A stretch of 46,824 nt of DNA from positions 1-46,824 of the forward strand of contig JAJZLV010000102.1 of assembly GCA_021803215.1 (NCBI GenBank), in the 5' to 3' direction. Origin of the DNA: Actinomycetes bacterium (GTDB lineage: Bacteria > Actinomycetota > Acidimicrobiia > Acidimicrobiales > Bog-793). Below the pieces are notes generated by a model. That model had not been told where the DNA came from, made no database searches, and saw nothing but the letters and a program-made list of their open reading frames with translations. Shown piece by piece: positions 23,961 to 31,291 of this stretch. Numbering within the stretch: the first letter of the stretch is position 1; each line of letters opens with the position of its first letter. Position numbers and translations under genes: made by a program.

Positions 23961-24604
23961 AGCGCCACCTCGTCGCCCGCGTCGACGGCGCTCCCGAGCT
24001 CGCTCGGGCGCCGGCCGGGGAAGAAGCGCTCTCGCAGAAGGCGCCGCCCCCGGTGGAGCCGTACCTTGGCAGCCGACTGGGAGATGCCGAGCTGGTGGGC
24101 GATCTCCTTGTGGGGGAGGTCGTAGACGTCTCGCAGCACCACGACGGCCCGCAGGCCGTCCGGCAGCCCCTCGAGCGCCTTCACGAGCCGGCTCCGCTCG
24201 TCGGCCGCCCAGATGGCGGCCTCCGGGTCGCCGGTCGGTCCCTCGTGGGCGAAGTCGACCGACTCCCCGAGCTCGGTGGTGCGCGAGCGGCTCCTCCGCT
24301 CCAGGTGGCGGGCCGCCACGTTGGCGGTGATGCGATAGAGCCAGGTGGTGACGGCCGCCTCCCCCCGGAAGCGCCGGAGCCCCCGGTAGGCGCGGAGATA
24401 GGCCTCCTGCACCACGTCGCGGGCGTCGTGCTCGTTGCCGACCAAGCGGTAGGCGAGCTGGTAGCAGGCCGCCGAGGTCGCCACGACCAGCTGCCCGAAG
24501 GCTTCCCGGTCTCCCTCCCGGGCTCGCCGGGCCAGCTCGTCGAGCTCGCCCTGGCCGAGCCTGCCCCCGCCCAGCTGGTGCCGTTCGAGGCCCAGAGCGC
24601 TCAA
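23957..24604 (-). CDS. ECF-family RNA polymerase sigma factor
   Basis: Up to 215 residues from a TTG start (24604). Region 2 (FGQLVVATSAACYQLAYRLV, then DARDVVQEAYLRAYRGLRRFRG and TWLYRITANVAARH) and region 4 (GLPDGLRAVVVLRDVYDLPHKEIAHQLGISQSAAKVRLHRGR) are complete. No ATG or GTG is available upstream because an in-frame stop precedes the TTG; a slightly later start is possible. It begins 7 nt after rpmG and ends overlapping its anti-sigma gene. In mycobacteria the same slot between rpmG and trpT holds hadABC. Confidence 0.88.
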   Translation of the reverse strand: MSALGLERHQLGGGRLGQGELDELARRAREGDREAFGQLVVATSAACYQLAYRLVGNEHDARDVVQEAYLRAYRGLRRFRGEAAVTTWLYRITANVAARHLERRSRSRTTELGESVDFAHEGPTGDPEAAIWAADERSRLVKALEGLPDGLRAVVVLRDVYDLPHKEIAHQLGISQSAAKVRLHRGRRLLRERFFPGRRPSELGSAVDAGDEVAL

Positions 24605-24611
24605 GAGCGGG

Positions 24612-24776
24612 TCAGCGAGTCTCTTTGTGGAGGGTGTGCTGGCGGTCGAAGCGGCAGTACTTCTTCATCTCGATCCGCTCACGGTCGTTGACCTTGTTCT
24701 TGGTGGTTATGTAGTTGCGCCGCTTGCAGACCTCGCAGGCGAGCGTCACCTGGACCCGCTTCTCGTTCTTGGCCAT
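24612..24776 (-). CDS. rpmG: 50S ribosomal protein L33
   Basis: 54 residues, missed by the ORF track as too short. The sequence starts [20 protein letters not shown] and ends [16 protein letters not shown]. The first zinc pair is intact (C14, C17), but the second reads C-R-F-D, so the fourth Cys of the usual zinc ribbon is an Asp. Either Asp serves as the fourth ligand or zinc binding is weakened. It lies 28 nt downstream of tRNA-Met, the conserved tRNA-Thr / tRNA-Met / rpmG arrangement. Confidence 0.95.
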   Translation of the reverse strand: MAKNEKRVQVTLACEVCKRRNYITTKNKVNDRERIEMKKYCRFDRQHTLHKETR

Positions 24777-24804
24777 TGGTCTTCTTCCTCGCGTCCTTCG
24801 TTCC

Positions 24805-24881
24805 TGGTAGCGGCGCCGGGGCTCGAACCCGGGACCTCACGATTATGAGCCGTGCGCTCTTACCAACTGAGCTACGCCGCC
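24805..24881 (-). tRNA. tRNA-Met (CAT anticodon, elongator type)
   Basis: Acceptor GGCGGCG / CGCCGCT, anticodon loop CTCATAA (anticodon CAT) on stem CACGG / TCGTG, T-arm with GGTTCGAGCC, and an encoded ACCA end. The first acceptor pair is G-U, as in actinobacterial elongator tRNA-Met, and the three G-C pairs of an initiator anticodon stem are absent. A tRNA-Ile2 (modified CAT) is the less likely alternative. Confidence 0.92.
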
Positions 24882-24885
24882 AGGG

Positions 24886-24958
24886 AGCCCCCTGTCGGAA
24901 TCGAACCGACGACACCAGCCTTACCATGGCTGTGCTCTGCCGACTGAGCTAAGGGGGC
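24886..24958 (-). tRNA. tRNA-Thr (GGT anticodon)
   Basis: Acceptor GCCCCCT / AGGGGGC, anticodon stem CAGCC / GGCTG around loop ATGGTAA (anticodon GGT), T-arm GTCGGTTCGATTCCGAC, discriminator T (U). CCA is not encoded. Only 4 nt separate it from tRNA-Met, so the two tRNAs and rpmG likely share one primary transcript. Confidence 0.96.
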
Positions 24959-24990
24959 CGGCCGGGCGAGCAGGCCGCCCTCTCGACCAA

Positions 24991-24996
24991 AGTGTA
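24991..24996 (-). promoter_or_regulatory. Candidate tRNA-Thr/Met-rpmG promoter (-10 TACACT)
   Basis: TACACT on the minus strand places the transcription start about 26 nt before the tRNA-Thr 5' end. No good -35 is seen. It is back to back with the GNAT promoter. Confidence 0.4.
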
Positions 24997-25021
24997 TCCG
25001 GTGGCAAATGGCACTTCCGTC

Positions 25022-25027
25022 TAGGAT
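25022..25027 (+). promoter_or_regulatory. -10 element, leaderless start of GNAT gene
   Basis: TAGGAT, then 6 nt, then the ATG at 25034, with no room for an RBS. Confidence 0.5.
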
Positions 25028-25033
25028 CGATCG

Positions 25034-25519
25034 ATGGAGATCCGGCGGGCGAGCGAGCTGGACGGCGAGGCCATCCGGCAGATCTACAACGCCGAGGTGC
25101 TGACCTCGACGGCCACCCTCGACCTCGTGCCCCGCAGCCCGACCGAGCACCAGGCCTGGATGGCGGCCCACTCGGGCGTCTACCCGGTCCTCGTGGCGAC
25201 AGAGGGCCTCTCTGTCCTCGGCTTCTCCTCGCTCTCCCCCTACCGGCCCCGTCCCGGCTACTCGACGGCCGTCGAGGACTCGATCTACGTGGCCGCTGCG
25301 GCCCGGAGAAAAGGCGTCGGCCGGGCCCTGCTCGGCGCCATCGTCGAGGCGGCGCGCCAGCACGGCTTCCACTCGGTGATCGGCCGGATAAGCGCCGAGC
25401 AGGAGGCCTCCATCAAGCTCCACGAGGCCTGCGGCTTCACCTACGTCGGAGTCGAGAGGCAGGTGGCCCGCAAGTTCGGTCGCTTCATCGACGTCGCCAT
25501 CGTCCAGCTCCTCTTGTAG
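25034..25519 (+). CDS. GNAT-family N-acetyltransferase, phosphinothricin acetyltransferase-like
   Basis: 161 residues. Motif A is ARRKGVGRALLGAIVEAARQHG (R-x-x-G-x-G pyrophosphate loop for acetyl-CoA), and the N-terminus MEIRRASELDGEAIRQIYNAEVLTSTATLDL together with IGRISAEQEASIKLHEACGF matches the Pat/MddA subgroup. Members acetylate phosphinothricin or the related amino acids methionine sulfoximine and sulfone; resistance is not shown here. The stop codon TAG directly abuts the stop of the converging crotonase gene with no spacer. Confidence 0.85.
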   Translation: MEIRRASELDGEAIRQIYNAEVLTSTATLDLVPRSPTEHQAWMAAHSGVYPVLVATEGLSVLGFSSLSPYRPRPGYSTAVEDSIYVAAAARRKGVGRALLGAIVEAARQHGFHSVIGRISAEQEASIKLHEACGFTYVGVERQVARKFGRFIDVAIVQLLL

Positions 25520-26305
25520 CTATCCAGAGCCGTTGCCGTGCCGGCCGGCCCCCGCCGTGAAGCGCGCCGCCCCGGCCCTCGTCTCGCCCGAGGCGATGGT
25601 GCCGAGGCCCCTTTCCAGCTCGTTCGCCATCGCTGCCTCCTCCGAGAGCCCCTCCTGCTCGAGGAGGCTCAGCCGGTCGCTTCTGAGACAGGCTTGCGGC
25701 AGACGAGCCAGCTCCTCGCCCAAGGCGACCGCCTCGGCGAGAGCCTCGCCCGCCGCCACGAGGCGGTTGGCGAGGCCGATGGAAAGAGCCTCCTCCGCCC
25801 CCACCTGGCGGCCGGTGAGGACGAGGTCCATCGCCCGGCTCAGCCCGATGAGGCGCGGCAGGCGCACCGTCCCGCCGTCGACGAGCGGGACTCCGAAGCG
25901 GCGGCAGAAGACGCCGAAGACCGCCGTTCGAGAGGCGATCCGCAGGTCGCACCAGAGGGCGAGCTCGAGACCGCCGGCGACGGCATAGCCCTCGATCGCC
26001 GCTATGACGGGCTTCGAGAGGCGCATCCGGGTCGGACCCATCGGGCCCTCTCCCTCTCTCTCCACCCGGTTTCCCCGCCCGTTCGCGATCGCCTTCAGGT
26101 CGGCTCCGGCCGAGAAGTTGCCGCCTCGGCCGCCGAGGACGGCGACCGCCAGGTCATCGTCGCCCTCGAAGCCCCTGAAGGCCTCGACGAGGGCGGCGCC
26201 CGTCGGGCGGTCGACGGCGTTCCTCACCTCGGGACGGTCGATCTCGACGATGAGGACGGCGCCCTCCCGCCGCGTCGCGACGGTGGGCCGCAGCCCGGCC
26301 GTCAC
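25520..26305 (-). CDS. Crotonase / enoyl-CoA hydratase-family protein lacking the second catalytic Glu
   Basis: 261 residues from the GTG at 26305, which overlaps the stop of the mannosyltransferase gene (GTGA). The longer ORF to 27367 is that gene's antisense-like frame. The oxyanion-hole motif NFSAGADLKAI and GGLELALWCD (Glu equivalent to Glu144 of rat hydratase) are present. At the position of Glu164 the sequence reads FGVFCRR, with Cys and no acid, so ordinary hydratase chemistry is doubtful. The rest (GVPLVDGGTVRLPRLIG) matches a widespread crotonase subgroup. Acyl-CoA metabolism is likely but the reaction is unknown. Confidence 0.82.
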   Translation of the reverse strand: MTAGLRPTVATRREGAVLIVEIDRPEVRNAVDRPTGAALVEAFRGFEGDDDLAVAVLGGRGGNFSAGADLKAIANGRGNRVEREGEGPMGPTRMRLSKPVIAAIEGYAVAGGLELALWCDLRIASRTAVFGVFCRRFGVPLVDGGTVRLPRLIGLSRAMDLVLTGRQVGAEEALSIGLANRLVAAGEALAEAVALGEELARLPQACLRSDRLSLLEQEGLSEEAAMANELERGLGTIASGETRAGAARFTAGAGRHGNGSG

Positions 26306-28035
26306 AGCCCCGCCCCCGCCTCTTCGGGGAACGGGGCCGGCCTGAGCTCCTCTCTCCTCCTCAGGGCTGCGAGGCCACGGCGAAGCCGCGACCAGCAGGG
26401 CCAGATGAGGACGACGAGCGCCGCCGCCACCACCGCACCGAAGACGGCCAGGTTGACCGAGCGGAGAGCCGAGACGAAGTAGGTGGCGTCGCCGACGCCG
26501 AGGAAGGTGACCGCCACGGTGAGCCAGATGATCCAGCCTCTCAGGCGACCCTCTGCCACGATGCCGAGCAGCACCACCCCCCAGGCGAGGTACCACGGCT
26601 GCATGACCGGTCCGAGGATGACGACGGCCAGCATCGTCAGCCCGATGGCCCGCAGGCCCGAGAGCCCTCCCCTCGAGCGCCAGAGCAGGACGAGGCCGAT
26701 CGAGACCGCCGCCACCGCCCCAGCCGCTCGGAAGAGGAAGAGGAAGGTGTCGGGGTGGTTGCCGAGGCCGATCGCCGCCACGATCTTGGCCAGGCCGAGG
26801 CCGATCGCCGTCACCGGGTCGAGGTAGGAGCGGATGGCATCGGCGTTGGTGAGGGCCGCCACCCAGCCCCAGCCGATGCCGACGGCCTGGGTGACTGCCA
26901 CCATGACGACGAGGGCTATCGCCCCGGCGTAGAAGACGTAGCGGACCCGCTCTCTCCAGCTGGCCGACGAGCCGAGCCAGTCCCAGCCTATGTAGATCAC
27001 CCCCACCATGGCGGGGACCTTCACCAGAGCCGCCGCCGTCACGAGCACCGTGCCGAGCACCGGGTGGCCCTCCTTGGCGAGGACGAGGCCGACGAGCATG
27101 AGGCCGAGCATGAGAGCGTCGTTGTGCTCGCCGCCGATCAGGTGGATGAGGATTATCGGATTCATCACCGAGTAGGCGAATGCGGTCGAAGCGTCCCGCC
27201 CTACTCCTCTCGCGAGTCGGGGGATGGAGAACCCGATGAGGCTCACCCCGAAGACGGCCACCAGGCGGAACATCACCAGACCGCCGAGCTCGCTGTGGCC
27301 GACGAGGTTCTGGATCCCGCCTGCCATGGCGAGGAAGATCGGCCCGTAGGGAGAGGTGACGTTCCACCAGAGCTTGTCGGTGAGGACCGTGTAGCTGTTG
27401 CCCCCGGTCCCGAGGACGGAAGGCCCGTAGACGTACGGGCTGATGTGCCGGCTCATCATCTCGCCCTGGGCGACGTAGGAGTAGGCGTCTTTGGAGAGGA
27501 GCGGGACGACGAAGAGCATCGGGAGGGTCCAGGCGACCATCACGCAGGCGTAGAGCCGAACCGGGATGCCGGGATACTCCCGGGCGAGGCGCCCGAGGCG
27601 GATCCAGGAGCGCATGAGAAGGACCATCCCGCAGTAGAAGGCGAAGAGGGCCAGGTAGAAGCTCGGGGAGGGCGCCACATGCAGGTTCGGCACCACCGAG
27701 CGCCCAGGCACCCCGAAGAACCAGACGGGCGGGGTGGTCGGGGTGATGGCGATCGCCTGGCGGGAGAAGCCCGGGAAGGGCGAGGTCGGCTGGGAGGCTC
27801 CCCAGAAGATCCCGAGGCTCCCGACAAAGCCGATGACGGCGTTGGTGAGGTAGCGGCGCCGGAAGACGGGGTCGTGCGGTACGTAGGGCTTCGGGGCCCC
27901 TAGCGGGTCACGAAATGGAGCAACCTTCGCCTCGAGCCGGTCGAAGCCGCCGGCCACGGGGCGCCAGAGGCGCCCTGGCCAGCCGGTCAGACCTTCGGAG
28001 AAGAACGGGGATTCTCGCCGCGTGGATGTGAGCAT
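26302..28035 (-). CDS. Polyprenol-phosphomannose-dependent alpha-1,6-mannosyltransferase, MptB-like
   Basis: 577 residues with about 12-13 hydrophobic helices, a GT-C fold integral membrane glycosyltransferase. SKDAYSYVAQGEMMSRHISPYVYGP and NVTSPYGPIFL are the conserved acidic loop and SPYGP motifs of the MptB family, which build the mannan core of lipomannan-type glycolipids from polyprenyl-phosphomannose. The Asp in SKDAYSY is the likely catalytic residue. The ATG has an AGAGGT RBS, with TAGGCT as a possible -10 near 28066-28071. A mannan is plausible in a non-mycobacterial actinobacterium, but the exact product is not known. It is coupled to the crotonase gene downstream by a GTGA overlap, with no obvious metabolic link. 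Confidence 0.82.
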   Translation of the reverse strand: MLTSTRRESPFFSEGLTGWPGRLWRPVAGGFDRLEAKVAPFRDPLGAPKPYVPHDPVFRRRYLTNAVIGFVGSLGIFWGASQPTSPFPGFSRQAIAITPTTPPVWFFGVPGRSVVPNLHVAPSPSFYLALFAFYCGMVLLMRSWIRLGRLAREYPGIPVRLYACVMVAWTLPMLFVVPLLSKDAYSYVAQGEMMSRHISPYVYGPSVLGTGGNSYTVLTDKLWWNVTSPYGPIFLAMAGGIQNLVGHSELGGLVMFRLVAVFGVSLIGFSIPRLARGVGRDASTAFAYSVMNPIILIHLIGGEHNDALMLGLMLVGLVLAKEGHPVLGTVLVTAAALVKVPAMVGVIYIGWDWLGSSASWRERVRYVFYAGAIALVVMVAVTQAVGIGWGWVAALTNADAIRSYLDPVTAIGLGLAKIVAAIGLGNHPDTFLFLFRAAGAVAAVSIGLVLLWRSRGGLSGLRAIGLTMLAVVILGPVMQPWYLAWGVVLLGIVAEGRLRGWIIWLTVAVTFLGVGDATYFVSALRSVNLAVFGAVVAAALVVLIWPCWSRLRRGLAALRRREELRPAPFPEEAGAGL

Positions 28036-28391
28036 GGAACCTCTCGTGCACCCCTTGAGCCGGCGAGCCTAATCCCAAGAGAGCCGCCGAGTCGGCCCGA
28101 CCGGACACTTCAACGCTGCCCGGCGGCGAGCCCGGAGGTTCCATCGACCCGCCTGGCTCATCTCCGGCTGAACCACGGCGGCGAGTCTTCATGCCTGCCG
28201 CTCCCCCGGCCACGAGAGCCGGCCGCGAGGACCGACACTTGGAGCCGTCCTCGTCGGCCTCTGGTTGTCGACCCGGCCGGCCCGCACCTGGCACGACTGC
28301 CCGGCGAGGGCCTCCGCGAGAGCTGTGGTGGGCTAGTCGCTCGGGTTCGACCCGAGAGGAAGGCTCCGGACTCGAGCCGGCCCGGCACCTA
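28036..28391. other. Gene-free stretch at the left edge of the accessory block
   Basis: No credible gene. It contains the putative MptB -10 near 28066 and, at about 28337-28353, a hairpin CTCGGG-TTCGA-CCCGAG that looks like an isolated tRNA T-arm but has no matching acceptor or anticodon arm around it. GC content falls toward the promoter of the next operon. Confidence 0.6.
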
Positions 28392-28434
28392 TTGACAGGA
28401 ATCTATCGAGAGATAACAATCGAGACATGTCTCG
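28392..28434 (+). promoter_or_regulatory. ArsR-MFS operon promoter and putative operator
   Basis: A perfect -35 TTGACA, 17-nt spacer, -10 AACAAT, then 6 nt to the ATG at 28427. Two 10-mers with a 14-bp period, ATCGAGAGAT (28405) and ATCGAGACAT (28419), lie in the spacer and over the start. CGAGACATGTCTCG (28421-28434) is a perfect 14-bp palindrome centred on the start codon, and ATCTATCGAGAGAT is a second, one-mismatch palindrome. The arrangement suggests repression by the regulator's own product. Confidence 0.65.
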
Positions 28435-29050
28435 TAATGTCAAGCAGGGCCCGGCGGCCTCCGCCAGGTCGGTGACGCCCGAGCTGCGACAGGTCTCCGA
28501 CGTCCGCGCGATCCGGGCGCTCGCCCACCCTGTCCGCATCGCGCTCATCGAGACGCTCAGCCTGCACGGCCCGCAGACCGCAACGGAAGCAGGGGAGCGC
28601 ATCGGAGAGTCGCCGACGACCTGCTCGTTCCATCTCCGCCAACTTGCCAAGTACGGCTTCGTGGAAGAGGCCGGCGGCGGGACGGGCCGGGCGCGCCCCT
28701 GGAAGATGACCTCAATCGGCCTGAGCATCCACGGCGGTGACGACGCGGAGAGCGAGCTCGCCGCCGCCACCTTGGCCCGGTTGCTGAGAGAGCGCCAGCT
28801 CGCGAGGTACCAGACCTGGCTCGAGACCCGTTCGATGTTCCCCCAGCGGTGGCGGACAGCAGCGACGGAGAGCGAGCACGTCTTCTACGTGACGCTTGAG
28901 GAATTCGAGGCTCTGAACGAAGAGCTTCACCTGCTCCTCACGAGCCGCTTCAGAGAGCGACTCACCGACGCTTCGACGCGCCCTGCGGGGGCGATCCCCG
29001 TCGAGCTGCTGCTCTACACCTATCCGATCGCGCCCGGGCCCGAGGCCTGA
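28427..29050 (+). CDS. ArsR/HTH_20-type transcriptional regulator
   Basis: 207 residues. An N-terminal winged helix (about 24-90) has the ArsR-like IRALAHPVRIALIETLSLHGPQ, the recognition helix SPTTCSFHLRQLAKYGFV and a wing. A longer helical C-terminal half (LARLLRERQLARYQTWLETR, then FYVTLEEFEALNEELHLLL) is probably for dimerisation or ligand binding. No metal-binding Cys pair is seen in the recognition helix, so a small molecule is a more likely inducer than a metal. Three nt separate it from the MFS exporter gene, so it is most likely the exporter's local regulator. The start codon lies inside a palindromic operator candidate. Confidence 0.85.
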   Translation: MSRNVKQGPAASARSVTPELRQVSDVRAIRALAHPVRIALIETLSLHGPQTATEAGERIGESPTTCSFHLRQLAKYGFVEEAGGGTGRARPWKMTSIGLSIHGGDDAESELAAATLARLLRERQLARYQTWLETRSMFPQRWRTAATESEHVFYVTLEEFEALNEELHLLLTSRFRERLTDASTRPAGAIPVELLLYTYPIAPGPEA

Positions 29051-29053
29051 GAG

Positions 29054-30478
29054 GTGGCGCTCCCGCGGGGGCTGGCGCCGCTGCGCCACCGAGCGTTCCG
29101 CCTCCTCGCCGGCGGCCAGCTGGCGTCCAACGTCGGCGACGCCTTCTACGCGGTGGCGCTCCCGTGGTACGTCTTAGCCGACCACGGCGGGCCGCTCCTT
29201 CTCGGGGCGGTGCTCGCAAGCTATGGCGTGCCCCGGACCGCGCTCGTCGCGGTCGGCGGCCATGCCTCCGATCGCTGGAGGCCATGGACTGTGATGATGG
29301 TCGCCGACACGGTGCGCGCCCTCGCCGTCGGTGCGCTCGCCGTGCTGGCCGTGCTCGGCCCCGCGAGCGCAGCCCTCCTCGTGCCGGTGGCCGCCGTCCT
29401 CGGCGCGGGAGAGGGGCTCTTCGTTCCCGCCTCCATCGCGATCGTACCGTCGCTCGTGCCCGATGAGGATCTCCAAGCAGGTAACGCGCTTACTTCGGGG
29501 GGCACCCAGTTAGCCATGCTGGTCGGGCCGGCCGTCGGCGGCGCGGTCGTGGCAGTCGTCGGGCCAGCCTCCGCGTTCGGAGTCGACGCCTTCACGTTCT
29601 TCATCTCTGCGCTCACGCTCTTCGGCGTCCGGGCTTTCCAGCGACGTCCCGTTCCGGGCGCATCGGGCGCCGGGGATCCCGTAGCCGACTCGGCGGCCGT
29701 CGGCTCGGCCGGGGTGCTCGATCTAAAGGCCGGCGCTGCTCCCGGCCATGGCACAGTCGCATCCCCTCTCCCCTCGCCCGCCGCCCAGGCCGACACACCC
29801 GCGAGCCTCTGGCGAATGGTGCGCTCCGAGCGCGTGCTCCAGGTGATCTTCGTCGTGACCATCGCCGCCAACCTCGGCTCGGGCGGTATGGGAGAGGTGG
29901 CGCTACCGTCGCTCGCCCGCGGCCCGTTCCATGTCGGCGCCAGCGGATACGGCGCCCTCATCGCCGCCATGGGTGGGGGCGCCCTGGTCGGGACCCTGCT
30001 CGCGGCGCAGGCACGGCGCGCCCGCCACCCGGCGGTGCTCGCGTCGCTCGTCTTCCTCGCCGAGGCCGTGCTCATGGCGCTCGTGCCCTATCTCGGAGGC
30101 GCGCTCCCTGCCGGCGCGGCGCTCGCTGGCTTCGGTGCGCTGAACGGTCTCGGTAACGTCGTGACGATCACCGCGTTTCAACGATGGGCTCCCCGCGCGC
30201 TGCTCGGCCGCCTGATGGGGTTCATCATGCTCGGGAGCTTCGGCATCTTCCCGGTCTCGGTGCTGCTCGGTGGTGTCGTCGTGCGCTCGCTCGGTGCCGC
30301 CGCGTTCTTCCCTCTCTCTGCCAGCATCCTGGCGGTCGCGGTGCTCGGCGGCCTCACGCAGTCGAGCTGGCGCCACTTCGGGGAGGCCGACGCCGCTCAG
30401 CTCGAGCCCGCGCCGCGGGTGACAGCGCTGGCGTCGCAGGCCCCGCCGGCGCGGGAGAGTCTCCCGCAGGCGCCGTAG
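29054..30478 (+). CDS. MFS transporter, drug-efflux type (MFS_3-like)
   Basis: 474 residues with about 10-12 membrane helices in two halves separated by a charged central loop (about residues 193-260). HRAFRLLAGGQLASNVGDAFYAVALPWYV at the N-terminus and GGHASDRWRPWTVMMVAD (motif A between TM2 and TM3) fit the macrolide-efflux-like MFS_3 group. The substrate is unknown. The GTG start follows the regulator's stop by 3 nt, so translation is coupled; repression by the upstream ArsR-type protein is expected. Confidence 0.87.
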   Translation: MALPRGLAPLRHRAFRLLAGGQLASNVGDAFYAVALPWYVLADHGGPLLLGAVLASYGVPRTALVAVGGHASDRWRPWTVMMVADTVRALAVGALAVLAVLGPASAALLVPVAAVLGAGEGLFVPASIAIVPSLVPDEDLQAGNALTSGGTQLAMLVGPAVGGAVVAVVGPASAFGVDAFTFFISALTLFGVRAFQRRPVPGASGAGDPVADSAAVGSAGVLDLKAGAAPGHGTVASPLPSPAAQADTPASLWRMVRSERVLQVIFVVTIAANLGSGGMGEVALPSLARGPFHVGASGYGALIAAMGGGALVGTLLAAQARRARHPAVLASLVFLAEAVLMALVPYLGGALPAGAALAGFGALNGLGNVVTITAFQRWAPRALLGRLMGFIMLGSFGIFPVSVLLGGVVVRSLGAAAFFPLSASILAVAVLGGLTQSSWRHFGEADAAQLEPAPRVTALASQAPPARESLPQAP

Positions 30479-31291
30479 GGGCGGACGGCGCCGTCGGCTG
30501 CGGCCCAGGTCGACCTGGAAAGGCCCACGCCGGCCCGGAAAGAACAGCCCGAGCTCGCAAACCGTCTCCAAGTCACCGGGCCCGAGGCAGGCCGAGGCTT
30601 ACGACCATCAGCCGATGCTTGTCGAGGCTCTCGCCGAGGCCGGCCGCTTCAACTGCGAGGTATCGGGCTGCGCACGCCGCTCTTTCGCTCGTCGCACCGG
30701 CGTCGAGCGCTCGAGCTCCCGGGTGAAGATCTGGCGACGATCGACAGCGGGAAAGGTTGCTGCCGGCTGATGGGCCTGGTCGGACCGAGGCTGCTGCTCG
30801 CCGCGGCCCTCGCCATCGGCAAGCTCGCTGTCGCCGACGCCTTCGAGGCGCGACGGGCCGGCCGCAAGGGCCATCGCCAGCGCGTAAGTAAGGCCTGCTC
30901 CACGAAGCCGGTGCCCTCGGCGGACCACGCTCGGCGACCTCGTCGGCGCGACGGGCGCAGCGCCGTGGTACTCAGGCGTTCTTGTGCGAAGCTCGGCGGC
31001 CGGCGCATCGGCGCGCCCGGCGGGGGCCCTCGGCCGGCGCCAGAGGTGACCCGGGTGACGAGCAAACCTCGGGCGGTGGCGGCACCCAGAGGTGAAGGGG
31101 GCTGCCAACGCTCCACGCCGTTGAAGGCCGCCGTGGTGGGCCGTAAAGGCTCGTGTTCGAACTTCAGCGACTTGCGAGAACGGCCCGTCGGACTCGGTCT
31201 CTCGGTGCCTCCTCTTACAGAGTATAACGCTTTCTAAGATCGAGTAATGAATAACCTTACATATAGCTACAAATCCTGATACGCTCGCGCT
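30479..31291. other. Long stretch without a believable gene in the accessory block
   Basis: About 810 nt. The ORF track lists frames of up to 298 codons on both strands, but all are Arg/Ser/Pro/Ala-rich with no recognisable motif, as expected of random GC-rich frames. Some reading frames change partway, for example LRTPLFRSSHRRRALELPG near 30665 leads into a hydrophobic stretch and then nothing, which could be the remains of a decayed gene. The last 90 nt (31205-31291) are strikingly AT-rich and hold the promoter of the ATPase gene. Confidence 0.5.
31280..31285 (+). promoter_or_regulatory. -10 element, leaderless start of AAA+ ATPase gene
   Basis: TACGCT, then 6 nt, then the GTG at 31292. 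CTTACA at 31256-31261 is a possible -35 (18-nt spacer). It lies in the most AT-rich segment of the window. Confidence 0.5.

Noticed and set aside
28337-28353. T-arm-like hairpin CTCGGG-TTCGA-CCCGAG as a tRNA remnant or attachment site
   Set aside because: No acceptor, D or anticodon arm can be built around it, and it does not match the tRNA-Tyr 3' end at the other side of the block.
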